A DNA stretch of 20,936 bases, taken from assembly GCA_036939755.1 (NCBI GenBank), contig JALLAZ010000197.1, positions 1-20,936 on the forward strand, in the 5' to 3' direction. Position numbers and translations under genes: made by a program. This DNA comes from Stephanodiscus triporus. Its lineage: Eukaryota; Bacillariophyta; Thalassiosirophyceae; Thalassiosirales; Thalassiosiraceae. The notes below the pieces were generated by a model that did not search any database, was not told where the DNA came from, and was given only the letters and a program-made list of their open reading frames with translations. Below, piece by piece: positions 1 through 7,996 of the stretch; position 1 is the stretch's first letter; the number at the start of each line of letters is the position of its first letter.

Positions 1-23
1 TATGGGTTAGTGACTGAACATGT

Positions 24-205
24 CCCCATAGCGCTATGGGGATCCCCATAGCGCTATGGGGATTCTCACGTCCCCATAGCGCTACGGGGATTCCCATAGC
101 ACTATGGGGATGTACACCACAACGCGTCCCCATAGCGCTATGGTGATCCCCGTAGCGCTATGGGGATTCCAATAGCGCTATGGGGATCCCATTAGCGCTG
201 TGGGG
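24..205. repeat. Array of eight 18-bp palindromes
   Basis: Eight copies of the self-complementary 18-mer CCCCATAGCGCTATGGGG or one- to three-base variants lie at about 24-41, 44-61, 72-89, 92-109, 128-145, 148-165, 168-185 and 188-205. Copies come in pairs separated by 2 bp (AT or TT), and the pairs are separated by 10 to 18 bp in the left half. The first two copies are perfect palindromes. Later copies carry substitutions that break symmetry in one arm. Each copy could form a hairpin or bind a dimeric protein. No coding frame explains it. The function is unknown. Confidence 0.9.
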
Positions 206-478
206 GCGGTGGTGGAGGAGGAGGGGGCGGATCGTCGTCGAACTCGTCTTTCCTCCACTCGATAACGACGACGACGAACTCGTCGGGGGGCGAATGGGGG
301 ACGGCGGCATCGCCTTCGTCGTCGTCGTCGTCGTCGTCGTCGGGGACGAAGGATCGGGAGGAGGAGGAGGAAGGAGGGGAGGGGAGGGAGGTTGTCGTCG
401 CTCACGCGATCTTGGAGCTCGATACGACCACGGATGCCGCGGACAACGACGGCGTCAACGGGCTGTGGCCTTAAAGGA
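206..478. other. GTC/GAC-rich low-complexity stretch, no gene supported
   Basis: This stretch is dominated by GTC/GAC and GGA runs (a clear GTC run near 309-343). Long open frames exist on both strands only because such repeats lack stop codons; their translations are strings of Arg, Asp, Gly or Val. I see no domain, splice pattern or start context that supports a gene here. It may be the 3' flank of the SDR-like gene to its right. Confidence 0.5.
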
Positions 479-523
479 TTGGAGATCATTCGCACGATAA
501 TGAGTTGTGTATCTTTTAGTATC

Positions 524-790
524 TTATCTCCAACGGGATTTGAACCCGTGCTGTCGCCGTGAAAGGGCGATGTAAACGTACATCGGACACGCCGCCTCCG
601 CCCATCTCCCCCCGTCGCCTCCCGACCGATCCTTCGTCGAGGTCTTCCCCCCCGCCGGCCCCGCGCGACGCGCGAACGCCGCGCCGTCGGGGAGGGACAG
701 CATCGCAGCGCGGTGGGGATCGGGCATCGACGACACCACGCTCCTAACCAATCCCTCGATCGCGCACGCCGACGCGTATCGTGCGACGTC
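524..790 (-). pseudogene. C-terminal part of a degenerate SDR, frame-shifted from 744-2498
   Basis: In the minus frame ending at stop 524-526, translation from about 790 gives DVARYASACAIEGLVRS, then a Met/Pro-rich stretch, then GGRWAEAACPMYV. The first segment matches the active-site helix of short-chain dehydrogenases (Y-x-x-x-K followed by a small-residue E-G-L motif). The last matches the WAE..AP-type C-terminus of C-factor-like SDRs. The Tyr is codon 776-778, but the Lys position is Cys (764-766), so the catalytic dyad is lost. This frame differs from that of the upstream SDR N-terminal half, so an indel near 790-900 is implied, possibly in the C-run at 822-835. The reading frame then enters the tRNA-like sequence, which supplies the final ~19 residues and the stop. 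The likeliest reading is a decayed gene end interrupted by an insertion. Confidence 0.5.
525..589 (-). tRNA. tRNA-Glu(UUC)-like sequence, 5' part abnormal (probable organelle-derived fragment)
   Basis: Read on the minus strand, 533-549 forms a perfect T arm (5-bp stem, loop TTCAAAT). The span 554-570 forms a perfect anticodon arm with loop CTTTCAC, giving anticodon TTC (561-563) for glutamate. A 4-nt variable region lies between them, and 526-532 is the 3' acceptor strand TGGAGAT. The anticodon arm GCCCTTTCACGGC resembles bacterial or organellar tRNA-Glu more than the usual eukaryotic nuclear form. The 5' part is not normal: a D arm should lie at 571-588, but there is only a perfect 7-bp hairpin (568-574 with 579-585). 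The 7 bases where the 5' acceptor strand belongs do not pair with TGGAGAT. No T-run terminator follows closely. It is probably a truncated organellar tRNA in nuclear DNA rather than a working gene. Confidence 0.55.
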
Positions 791-1482
791 GCAACGACGC
801 GGGTCCGTCGGCGCCGTCGTGCTCCCCCGCCCCCGTCGTCGTCGTCGTCGTCATCGCCGCGCCGTCCATGCGACGACGGCGCATCATCATCCTCGGCACG
901 AGGTGGCGCACGACGTTCGATAACCCCCCCACGTCGCGCTCGTACGCGACGACGAAGTCCTCCCGCGGCACCTCCCACGCCGGGACGTCGTCGCGTCCCG
1001 TCGTCGTCGCGTCTGCCGCCCCTCCCGCCGCCACGAAGACGATCACGTCGTAGAAATCCGTCGTCCCGTTGTCATCCCCCCCCTCGAGTCCCGCGGCCCA
1101 ACCCGCGACGGCGTCGTCGTCGCGCAGGTCCACGACGTGAAGTTTCGCCGTCGGGTGCAGTCGACGGAGACCGTCCAACTCGGCGCGATCGCGCGTGCAT
1201 CCCGCGACGTCGTGGCCGTCGTTCGCGTATCGGCCGAGTAGGGCGCGGCCGACGGCGCAGGAGACGTCGCATATGACGATCGAGCGCCGCGGGGGCGGGG
1301 GGTGTGGCGCGTCCGGTCCCCGCTGCTCGCGCCGTTGTTGTTGTTGCCGTGGCCGCCGCCGAGGTCGTTCCCGTAGCTGCTGCCGCTGCCGAGGCCTGCG
1401 TCGGTCGATCGCGTCCGGGGCATCCCCGCCTCGTCCATCGCGCCCTCCCGTCCTGCCGTCGTCCTCGTCGTCGTCCTCGTCA

Positions 1483-1514
<32 letters not shown>

Positions 1515-2498
1515 GTTCGCCTTGTCGTCGTCGTCGCATCCGCCGCCGGCATCGTCCCCCTCCTCCTCCGGTGTCGTCGTCGATGTCGATGTCGATGTCG
1601 ATGTTGTCTTCCTCCCCCCCCCCTCGATCTCCGGCAATATGTGCCTGGTGAGCTGCCTCGACGCTGCGGCCCTCGTTAGGCCATGTTCCTCCATGAGCAT
1701 GTCGATGGCCTCCCCCCTCGTGAATCCGCCGTCGGTGTCTGCCAACGTTCGCAATCGGGATACGAATCTCGTTATCCCGTCGCGATCGATGAGCCTCCTC
1801 TTGCCCCTGCCAGGACGTCCTCCCCCACCTCCTCCTCCTCCTCCTCCTCCTCCCCCTCCTCCGTCGTCGTCGTTTTCGTCGTCGTCGTCCCCCGCCCCGG
1901 CCAAGGTCCTCCTCTTGGACGGGTCGCCCCGAACGTACTTGAAGAGCGTACCGCGGGGTATGCCCAGGGAATCGGCATACTCGCCGAGGTTCCTCCTCCT
2001 GCCGGCCCCGTCGCCCGATTCGGAATGGGAGGCTGAGGCGGAGTCGGAGGAGAGCCAGTCGTTTATCGCCTTGACAAGGACCTCGCGATGGGGAGACACG
2101 GACCAGTTCGTCCGCCTCTTCTTCGTCATCGTCATCGTCTTCGTCATCTTTTTAGTCGCGATCGCGGCGGCCGGGGCGTCATTGTCGTCTCCGATATCGT
2201 CGTCGTCCCCTTCGTCGTCATCGATGTCGACCACCGCGCGGACGCCCGCCCCGCCCTCGATCTCGCGTTCCATCCGCCGGAGCATGGCCATCATGGGAGG
2301 ACGGAGGAGCTCGTCGTCGTCGTCGTCGTCGGCGGCGGCGGGAGGAGGAGGACGATCGACGGGCTGCCGGGCGTACATCACGGCTAGTCGCGTTCGGTTG
2401 ATCTTGACGACGACGACGGCGGCGGCGAGCGGTGGAGGAAACGACAGCGGAGGTATGGCGTACTTGGTAGGGCGGCGGTGCATGCACGCGTCGGGCAT
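744..2498 (-). CDS. Transposase-type double HTH protein fused to a degenerate SDR domain
   Basis: This is a 584-codon minus-strand frame. After an Asp-rich N-terminus there are two helix-turn-helix-like segments. Residues ~131-200 (NWSVSP..., LGIPRGTLFKYV) resemble a psq-type HTH. Residues ~233-290 (GFTRGEAIDMLMEEHGLTRA) resemble the second DNA-binding segment of pogo-like transposases in diatoms and other algae. The domains are separated by poly-Gly and poly-Asp linkers made of trinucleotide repeats. No DDE catalytic domain is present. From residue ~404 an SDR-type Rossmann N-terminus follows (SIVICDVSCAVGRALL, then VVDLRDDDAVAGWA, VIVFVAAGG, NVVRHLVPRM), but two of the three glycines of the TGxxxGxG cofactor motif are missing. 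The catalytic Ser strand is replaced by Thr/Gly repeats. The HTH and SDR parts may be two genes merged by a stop-poor GC-rich linker. The start at 2498 is only the first Met and is uncertain. Confidence 0.45.
1455..1602. repeat. GTC/ATC trinucleotide tract and (GTCGAT)4
   Basis: Dense GTC/ATC triplets at ~1455-1520 encode, on the minus strand, a run of about a dozen Asp residues. The span 1579-1602 holds four tandem GTCGAT hexamers, read on the minus strand as alternating Ser and Thr. These are in-frame expansions in the linker between the HTH and SDR parts. Similar tracts recur at ~309-343, ~835-852, ~2317-2332, 11300-11345 and 12997-13036, so triplet expansion is a general habit of this locus. 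Confidence 0.8.
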
Positions 2499-2515
2499 CG
2501 GGCGGCTTAAGACTA

Positions 2516-2658
2516 CAGTTTCCAGCTCAATTGATATTTTCCTGCGAGTGTGGTATCGTGTGAGAGATATTTAACTCTACACATGACAGCGAGGAAGGGG
2601 AATACCTATCACGAAATTCCTCTCTATTGATTCCACCAATCAATTGAACTGGAAACTG
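2516..2658. mobile_element. 143-bp MITE, Tc1/mariner-pogo style
   Basis: The left end 2516-2535 and the right end 2639-2658 are 20-bp terminal inverted repeats (CAGTTTCCAGYTCAATTGAT) differing at one base. The element is flanked by TA on both sides (2514-2515 and 2659-2660), the target-site duplication typical of the Tc1/mariner/pogo superfamily. Ends beginning CAGT are also common in pogo-like elements. The 143-bp body has no coding capacity and is AT-richer than its surroundings, so it is a non-autonomous miniature element. It ends 17 bp upstream of the first Met of the minus-strand HTH/SDR frame and could influence its promoter. Confidence 0.85.
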
Positions 2659-2660
2659 TA

Positions 2661-3228
2661 GTAGTAATAGACGACAAAAGCCAACGCCGCGCGCTGTCGT
2701 ACGTCACGTCATAGCGCGGCCGGCAGGGAGCCCGCTCAGCGATGTATCATCCCATGGATAATACGGGGGGCGATTCGGAGGCGCTGCCGGGATGCGGGTG
2801 CGCGTTCGGCGGTCCGCCCGGTGCAGTCGCGGAACAAGGCGACGTGTGTCCCGTCCCGCGTAGTCCACAGAAAGGGACGACGACGACGGGGCGATTTCCT
2901 CCTGCCGGACAAATTTGTCCAGTGTGGTCGCTCTCTAGCGCAAACAACATGTTATACTGCCTTCATGAAAACCTGGCCACGGCACACCAAATCTCACCAT
3001 GAAGGAGGTTTACCTACCCCCTATCTACTGCCACCAACTCGAACTCTTCCCGGTGGGCGGTCGGAACAGTAAAATCCCTTTTCATAGGAACTATGGTCTG
3101 CCTCTCTCTTTGTCACGCAAGCCTTGGGCCAACCAATGCCAACAACGATGTCATCATGGCACCGGCAGCAGAGTGCCATAATTCTTCTTCTTTCGTATTT
3201 ACCACAAGCATTTGCCGCACTGATAACA
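2661..3228. other. Intergenic region upstream of the LPMO-like gene
   Basis: No gene is supported here. The left part (2680-2900) is GC-rich. Short frames such as 2742-3002 have no recognisable domain. A perfect 14-bp palindrome GGACAAATTTGTCC lies at 2907-2920. The right part becomes more balanced and probably contains the promoter and 5' UTR of the plus-strand gene starting at 3229. I see no convincing TATA box. Confidence 0.5.
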
Positions 3229-4815
3229 ATGCGATCAATTATCGCCGTCGTCGTTGCAACGACGCTTCTCCTCGAGAGTGCGAGCGCACACTTTTCCTTC
3301 GCCGACATCAACAGTCAAATTTCGTGCGATATTTCTGCGAAAGATGGAATCAACTGGCTCCCGAAACCCATTATGGCAGGTAGGCCGTACTCGGAGTGGT
3401 GGATGCACGGGCAGGTAGATTGCCAATCCAAGGCAAAGGGATCCTTCGCCCTGCCAGCGAACAATAGGACGCACATCGTCATGAGCAGCAGACTCGACAA
3501 AGTGCCACCTCCGTATGGAACTGGACGAGGATACGAACCGTCAAATCCAGACTACGTTCTCACGAGGGCGGAGTGGGGCACGAAGTTTGACGATCCTGGA
3601 AACACCCTCCGCGGGCATCACAATATCCACGCCTACACTCGCGATGACACAAGTGGCTGCGCGCTGGCAATTGCGTACAAGAGCGAGGCGAAGGATGTAC
3701 TCCCGGAGGATTTCGTTATTTTTTCCGTCGTCCATGATTGCCCCAAGCGGCAGAGGGAGCCGATCGACGTGCCTAACCTGCCAGAATGTCCCAACGGCAA
3801 CTGCATCTGCGCGTGGTTTTGGATTCCGAAGAATAGCGGTACGAAGAACTTCTACATGACCCCCTTTGTGTGCCATGTCACGGGCGCACATGCCGACGCA
3901 AGTCCCGTCGATGTCGAGTATGCCATTCCTCCGAGGAGGTGCCTAGACCCAACTAAGTGCAACTTTGGACCACGACAGCCCGCTTATTGGCTCGGGACGG
4001 GGGATCATATTAACATGCCCGAAGTCACTTCACAGTCGCCGAACTACTCTATTCTCTATGGCTTCCGCGAAGGTGCCCAGAATGATATCTTCGTCAACTC
4101 CAATCCTCGTCGTCACGTCGATTTGGAAATTCCCGCTGAGCAGAAGTGCAATGACAAGACATCACGAATTGTGGAGCCTGCCAGGTGGACAGATTTGACA
4201 TCCCCCACTTGTCGTTGCGATGCCAAGCTGCAGGCCGATGGAAAAATCAGGATCTTTGATGGGAAAACCCCTGTTTCTACAGTTCACATCGACGGCAACT
4301 CTGGGCCTCGCGATCTTTTCAAAAATGCATCGTTCAAGGCCGATGGTCGATACTTTCCCCTTGGTGAGGGGCCCTACCGGATGGACTTGAATGACAAATG
4401 TTACCTCTACCTCACTGACGCGAAGGGCGTTGTCGTTTGGGAGAGCATGTTCGACAGCGGCCATCAAGGCAAGTACGTTGTTGGTACCTTCACAGGAATG
4501 AGCCCGGATCCGTCAGAGTGGCCTGCTGACGGGACGATTTACTCTCAATCAGTCGCCAGTGTTGACGAGACGATTCACCCTCAACCGCCTACCGCTACTC
4601 CAGTGTCCACTCCAACCGCTCCACCTCCAACGTTATCTGTCAAGTCACTACAAAGAGGGAGAAGAGGGAGACCGACTCAACAGCCCACCTACTTCCCTAC
4701 CTACTGGCCTACCTTCTCTCCTACTCTAAACAAAGAAGCTCAACAGCCAACCGCTGAACCTGTGGCAATCATGCGACAAAGGTGCTCAAGCTCACTGACC
4801 GGACTATTATTGTGA
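3229..4815 (+). CDS. Secreted LPMO-like copper-protein candidate with lectin-like segment and Pro/Thr tail
   Basis: The product is 528 residues. The Met at 3229 is preferred because it starts a textbook signal peptide (MRSIIAVVVATTLLLESASA) whose predicted cleavage leaves His21 as the first mature residue, as in lytic polysaccharide monooxygenases (LPMOs). HHNIH at 130-134 could supply the second His of the copper brace. Residues 192-210 (CICAWFWIPKNSGTKNFYM) and the later YGFREGAQNDIF resemble a family of secreted fungal LPMO-like proteins, recalled from memory. Residues ~328-410 (C-x-C, ADGRYFPLGEGPYRM, KGVVVWES) look like part of a bulb-type mannose-lectin fold. From ~450 a Pro/Thr-rich tail with PTYFPTYWPTFSPT suggests a cell-wall or extracellular stalk. 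No intron is needed. If this is an LPMO it would oxidatively cleave a polysaccharide such as chitin; substrate and activity are inference. An in-frame upstream Met (3124) would add 35 residues and bury His21. Confidence 0.65.
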   Translation: MRSIIAVVVATTLLLESASAHFSFADINSQISCDISAKDGINWLPKPIMAGRPYSEWWMHGQVDCQSKAKGSFALPANNRTHIVMSSRLDKVPPPYGTGRGYEPSNPDYVLTRAEWGTKFDDPGNTLRGHHNIHAYTRDDTSGCALAIAYKSEAKDVLPEDFVIFSVVHDCPKRQREPIDVPNLPECPNGNCICAWFWIPKNSGTKNFYMTPFVCHVTGAHADASPVDVEYAIPPRRCLDPTKCNFGPRQPAYWLGTGDHINMPEVTSQSPNYSILYGFREGAQNDIFVNSNPRRHVDLEIPAEQKCNDKTSRIVEPARWTDLTSPTCRCDAKLQADGKIRIFDGKTPVSTVHIDGNSGPRDLFKNASFKADGRYFPLGEGPYRMDLNDKCYLYLTDAKGVVVWESMFDSGHQGKYVVGTFTGMSPDPSEWPADGTIYSQSVASVDETIHPQPPTATPVSTPTAPPPTLSVKSLQRGRRGRPTQQPTYFPTYWPTFSPTLNKEAQQPTAEPVAIMRQRCSSSLTGLLL

Positions 4816-5546
4816 GAGCAAAATTGTTCTGGGAGGGACGGTTGCCAACAGACAGAATCGTGCAGTCACACATCACTCCTCAGACAGCTTTCATTTATAA
4901 ATTTTGAAGACATTAGTATTGGTTTTGCGGCGGGTGAGTTGACACCCCGTATATCATGGAGATGACTAAATCGGCACGGCATGCTTAGATCAACTGATAG
5001 GAATCAAATGTGGTTAGCTATGAGGAAGCTATTATCAGAGATAGAGTAGATCTCTAAGCTAAATCTAAATGCTAACACACACACTTCAAAATGTTCGACT
5101 TGACATGGCTTTCCTTTCCAGTGCCATATTCTGCAAAGTATGTTTAGTGACATTCCCTACTGGGCATGGCCACAAGTCATCCGAGGGTCTCGCGGTACAC
5201 ATTGGTTCAGATCTTCTTCTCTGCATGATCAGAGTAGAGAGCAACAAAGCCTCAAAAGTACATACCATAATGGGTGGATGCCGTAATTCGATTTTCGGAG
5301 TTTTTGGCTTTTTTTAGCGAAAAATAGCAGAGTTCCAGATTTAGCGAGTCCAGACTCGATACAAGGCCTCTTTTTCGGAATTTCCGATATTACCATACCA
5401 TAGCTGCTGGAATACCAGTCGTACGTGACAGTGCGCGACTCAACCAAGAACGGAAGCGTGGATAAAAAATTAAGAAGAACAGAGAGCCTCATTTTTTTTG
5501 GCACCGAAACAATATACCTCAATACAATACCTCAATACCTCAAGCA
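4816..5546. other. Intergenic region, LPMO-like gene to DOMON gene
   Basis: The 731 bp between two plus-strand genes should hold the 3' UTR of the first and the promoter of the second. Base composition is balanced to AT-rich. Short frames on either strand (for example 5069-5317 and 5229-5522 minus) lack domains and clash with each other. I see no RNA gene or transposon end. Confidence 0.5.
5511..5541 (+). repeat. AATACCTC tandem repeat in the 5' leader
   Basis: Three close copies of (A)ATACCTC occur just upstream of the DOMON gene start, two of them directly abutting (5526-5533 and 5534-5541). The last ends 5 bp before the ATG at 5547. The repeat lies within the presumed 5' UTR. Its role, if any, is unknown. 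Confidence 0.6.
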
Positions 5547-7741
5547 ATGAATCATTCATTTTATCACTCCGCACTTGGCACGCTGATCCTTCTCTCTTCC
5601 TTCACCTGCGCAATCGCCGATGCAACGGATTACTTTTCTAGTGTCGCCACAGACGAAAAGTTGGAATACACCAAGTGGGTCAACGCCAGGTCGTCGGCGT
5701 ACCCCCGCCATGCTTACATGTCCCAAGAGGACAACAAAGATGATGGTGCCGCCATATTCTGGAATGTAGACGGTGACATGATCAATATCGGCATCGCCGT
5801 CAGGGCGGAGGGATGGGTGGGCCTCGGCATTTCCGAGGCGGGAGGCATGATTGGATCCGATATCGCCTTGTTCCAGGCATCCAACCCATCCACGATCGTC
5901 GACGCGCATGTCGTCGGGGATCGTTCCATGCCAGTGATGGATGATTGTCAGGATTGGAGGTTGGAAGCGGCAACAGCGGTGGGCGAGGACGGCTGGATGA
6001 TCGTGGAGATGAGTCGTTTGATCAACACTGAAGATTATCAGGATCGCGCGATCATGACGGACATCGACCTGTGGGCTGCCCCAACTCGCATCATCGCTGC
6101 GTGGGGCGATGACGACTCCGTATCGTACCACGGAGCGAAGAGGGCGAGGGGCTCCGTGCGAATTTTCGCCAATTACACCGGCGAGGTTACGGAATCGCGG
6201 GCCCTGTTGGACGCGTTGGAGGTAGAATCAGATGGCTTTTTTGATGTAGTTCAGGATGAATATGATATTCCCGCGTCAGAGACAACTTATCATAGCTTGT
6301 GCAAGACGTTTGGCGAGTTGAACCTTGAAATTCCACAGGGGCAGAGCATGGTGACGATGATTGGAGGTATGTTCTTATGATTTCTTTTCATCATATTCAA
6401 TTGTTTTCTTTCTGATGAGAATCATCTTATTGCTCACCAAATGAAATACTTATTGAGCTCAGCTGTACCTATCCTCGACGAAGACACTGCCAAGCTCATC
6501 CACCATTTCACTGTTTCTCTAACGAAAGACTGCAGCGGCAGCGACTCATTTGATTCCATTCGATCCCAATCAATGATATATGCTTGGGCACCAGGAGATG
6601 AAGGAATGGTACTTCCAAATAATGTTGGATTCCCAATGTTCCACAATGAGAACTATCAAGCAGTGGACATTGAAATTCATTACCACAATCCATTCCTCAT
6701 TTCCGGTATGAAAGACTCCAGCGGGATAAGGTTTTATTATACAAACGATGAGAGGACGCATCAGGCTGGTACCCTATTACTTGGCGATCCCTGGATGATG
6801 TTGTACGATACACAGATTAATGACGGCCTGACGAAGTATTCTTTCACATGCCCCGGAGAATGCTCGTCGGCATTCATTCCTCAAGAAAGTATTGCGCAAG
6901 AGAGAAATGTCGGAAGTCAAGGCGTTACCATTTTGTCAGAGAGTAAGTGACACACTTTTTTCACATCACCATTCTTCATGTCCACTTGTCCAAGCTAAAG
7001 ATCGTCATGCAAAAATTGCTTTACCAGTACTTCACATGCACAAGACTGGAGTCAGAATGACAAACGAGGTCATTCGCGATGGTGAAGTTTTTCACAAGGC
7101 CGTTGTTGATGTCTACGACTTTGACCAACAAGGTATGTCTAGACAATCGGCGATTTGGATGTTTTATTGAGAGTGGGAAGTCTCATCGTTATAACCTTTT
7201 CACTTTCTAACTATCACCAAGGTGGATTTTTAACCCCCCAGGAAACTTATGAAGTATTGCCAGGAGACTCGTTTCGAACCACCTGTTACTACAAAGATGG
7301 AAGTAAATTTGGCTTAAGTTCGGAGGACGAGATGTGTATTACTTTTATCACTTACTACCCTGCAAAAGATTTGTTGGGAATGCCGTGGGTTTGTCCTTAC
7401 GGTGCGCCTGATGACGGGTCGGGCTGTTCCGCAGAACTCGAACTTGGCCATTTGAATAGTGTTGATGATCTGGGAAGGAGTTTCGGTGCCTCCTCTAGTG
7501 AATGCAACGCAACGCCGACAGTCGACATTTCCACCCGCGGTAAGTGTTTGTAATTATATGCATTGGCCCTGTGCTAATTCGCATCACACAGCTTATCTGT
7601 TTTACTCCCACGACATTTGCAACGCCCTCTTGCTCTTAACCAGACCCGCCCGAGAAATCGGAGAAAAGCGGCGCTGCTTGGTTTGGTGTGTCTGTTGTCT
7701 TGCAAACTGTGTCTGCGTTGATGTTTGCGATTCGTGCGTAG
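5547..7741 (+). CDS. DOMON plus type II copper monooxygenase (DBH/MOXD1-like), five exons
   Basis: Proposed exons are 5547-6366, 6463-6942, 7028-7132, 7222-7539 and 7644-7741. All four introns (96, 85, 89 and 104 bp) are GT-AG and phase 1, giving 606 residues. After a signal peptide (cleavage near residue 24) comes a DOMON domain (~40-210), then the two-domain ascorbate-dependent copper monooxygenase fold. The copper ligands expected from DBH/PHM are present: His287-His288 (KLIHHFTVS) and His346 (HYHNP) for the CuH site; His436 and His438 (LHMHKTG) and Met506 (EMCITF) for the CuM site. The last exon encodes a hydrophobic C-terminus (AAWFGVSVVLQTVSALMFAI), suggesting a membrane or GPI anchor. 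Such enzymes hydroxylate carbon centres using O2 and ascorbate in secretory or extracellular space; the substrate here is unknown. An AATAAA lies downstream at 7865. Confidence 0.88.
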
Positions 7742-7996
7742 AGCCCTTGATGAGTAATGCCGCAATCAACATCAACATGTATTCCCCTGCGAATTGGTTT
7801 TAGGATTTAGGAAAACAAATAATTCAACTTTTTATGGTGTGCGTTGCTGTTCGTTTGGGTTAATAATAAAGGTTAAGTAGCCTCAAGGCCGCTGGAAATG
7901 TCAATAACATAGGTAATTCACCCACCGAAGGAGAAGGAGTCAATGAGTAAGACTTGAGTAAGACTTGAGTAAGATCATCTTTAGGTATTTTGCGAC
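7742..7996. other. Convergent 3' intergenic region with 11-bp tandem repeat
   Basis: This 255-bp gap separates the ends of the convergent DOMON (+) and PIH1 (minus) genes. AATAAA at 7865-7870 could serve as polyadenylation signal for the DOMON gene. At 7945-7975 the 11-mer GAGTAAGACTT is repeated about 2.8 times in tandem. Nothing else is visible. Confidence 0.6.

Noticed and set aside
24..205. CRISPR-like array
   Set aside because: The repeats are short full palindromes with 2-bp or irregular gaps, lack unique spacers of uniform length, and the genome is eukaryotic with spliced genes.
178..978. Long minus-strand frame (266 codons)
   Set aside because: Arg/Asp-rich translation from GTC repeats and passage through the tRNA-like sequence; no domain. 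The SDR motif lies in a different frame.
1195..2574. Long plus-strand frame (459 codons) rich in Ser and Pro
   Set aside because: It mirrors the minus-strand HTH/SDR frame through GAC/GTC and CCT repeats and shows no domain; it also runs into the MITE.
2742..3002. Plus-strand 86-codon frame upstream of the LPMO-like gene
   Set aside because: No signal, domain or splice link to the gene; composition looks non-coding.
5229..5522. Minus-strand 97-codon frame
   Set aside because: Lies in the promoter region of the DOMON gene, with no recognised motif.
7540..7803. Alternative last exon of the DOMON gene using an earlier acceptor and ending at 7803
   Set aside because: Its translation is Cys-rich with no family resemblance, whereas the acceptor at 7643 gives a typical hydrophobic anchor and a stop at 7741.
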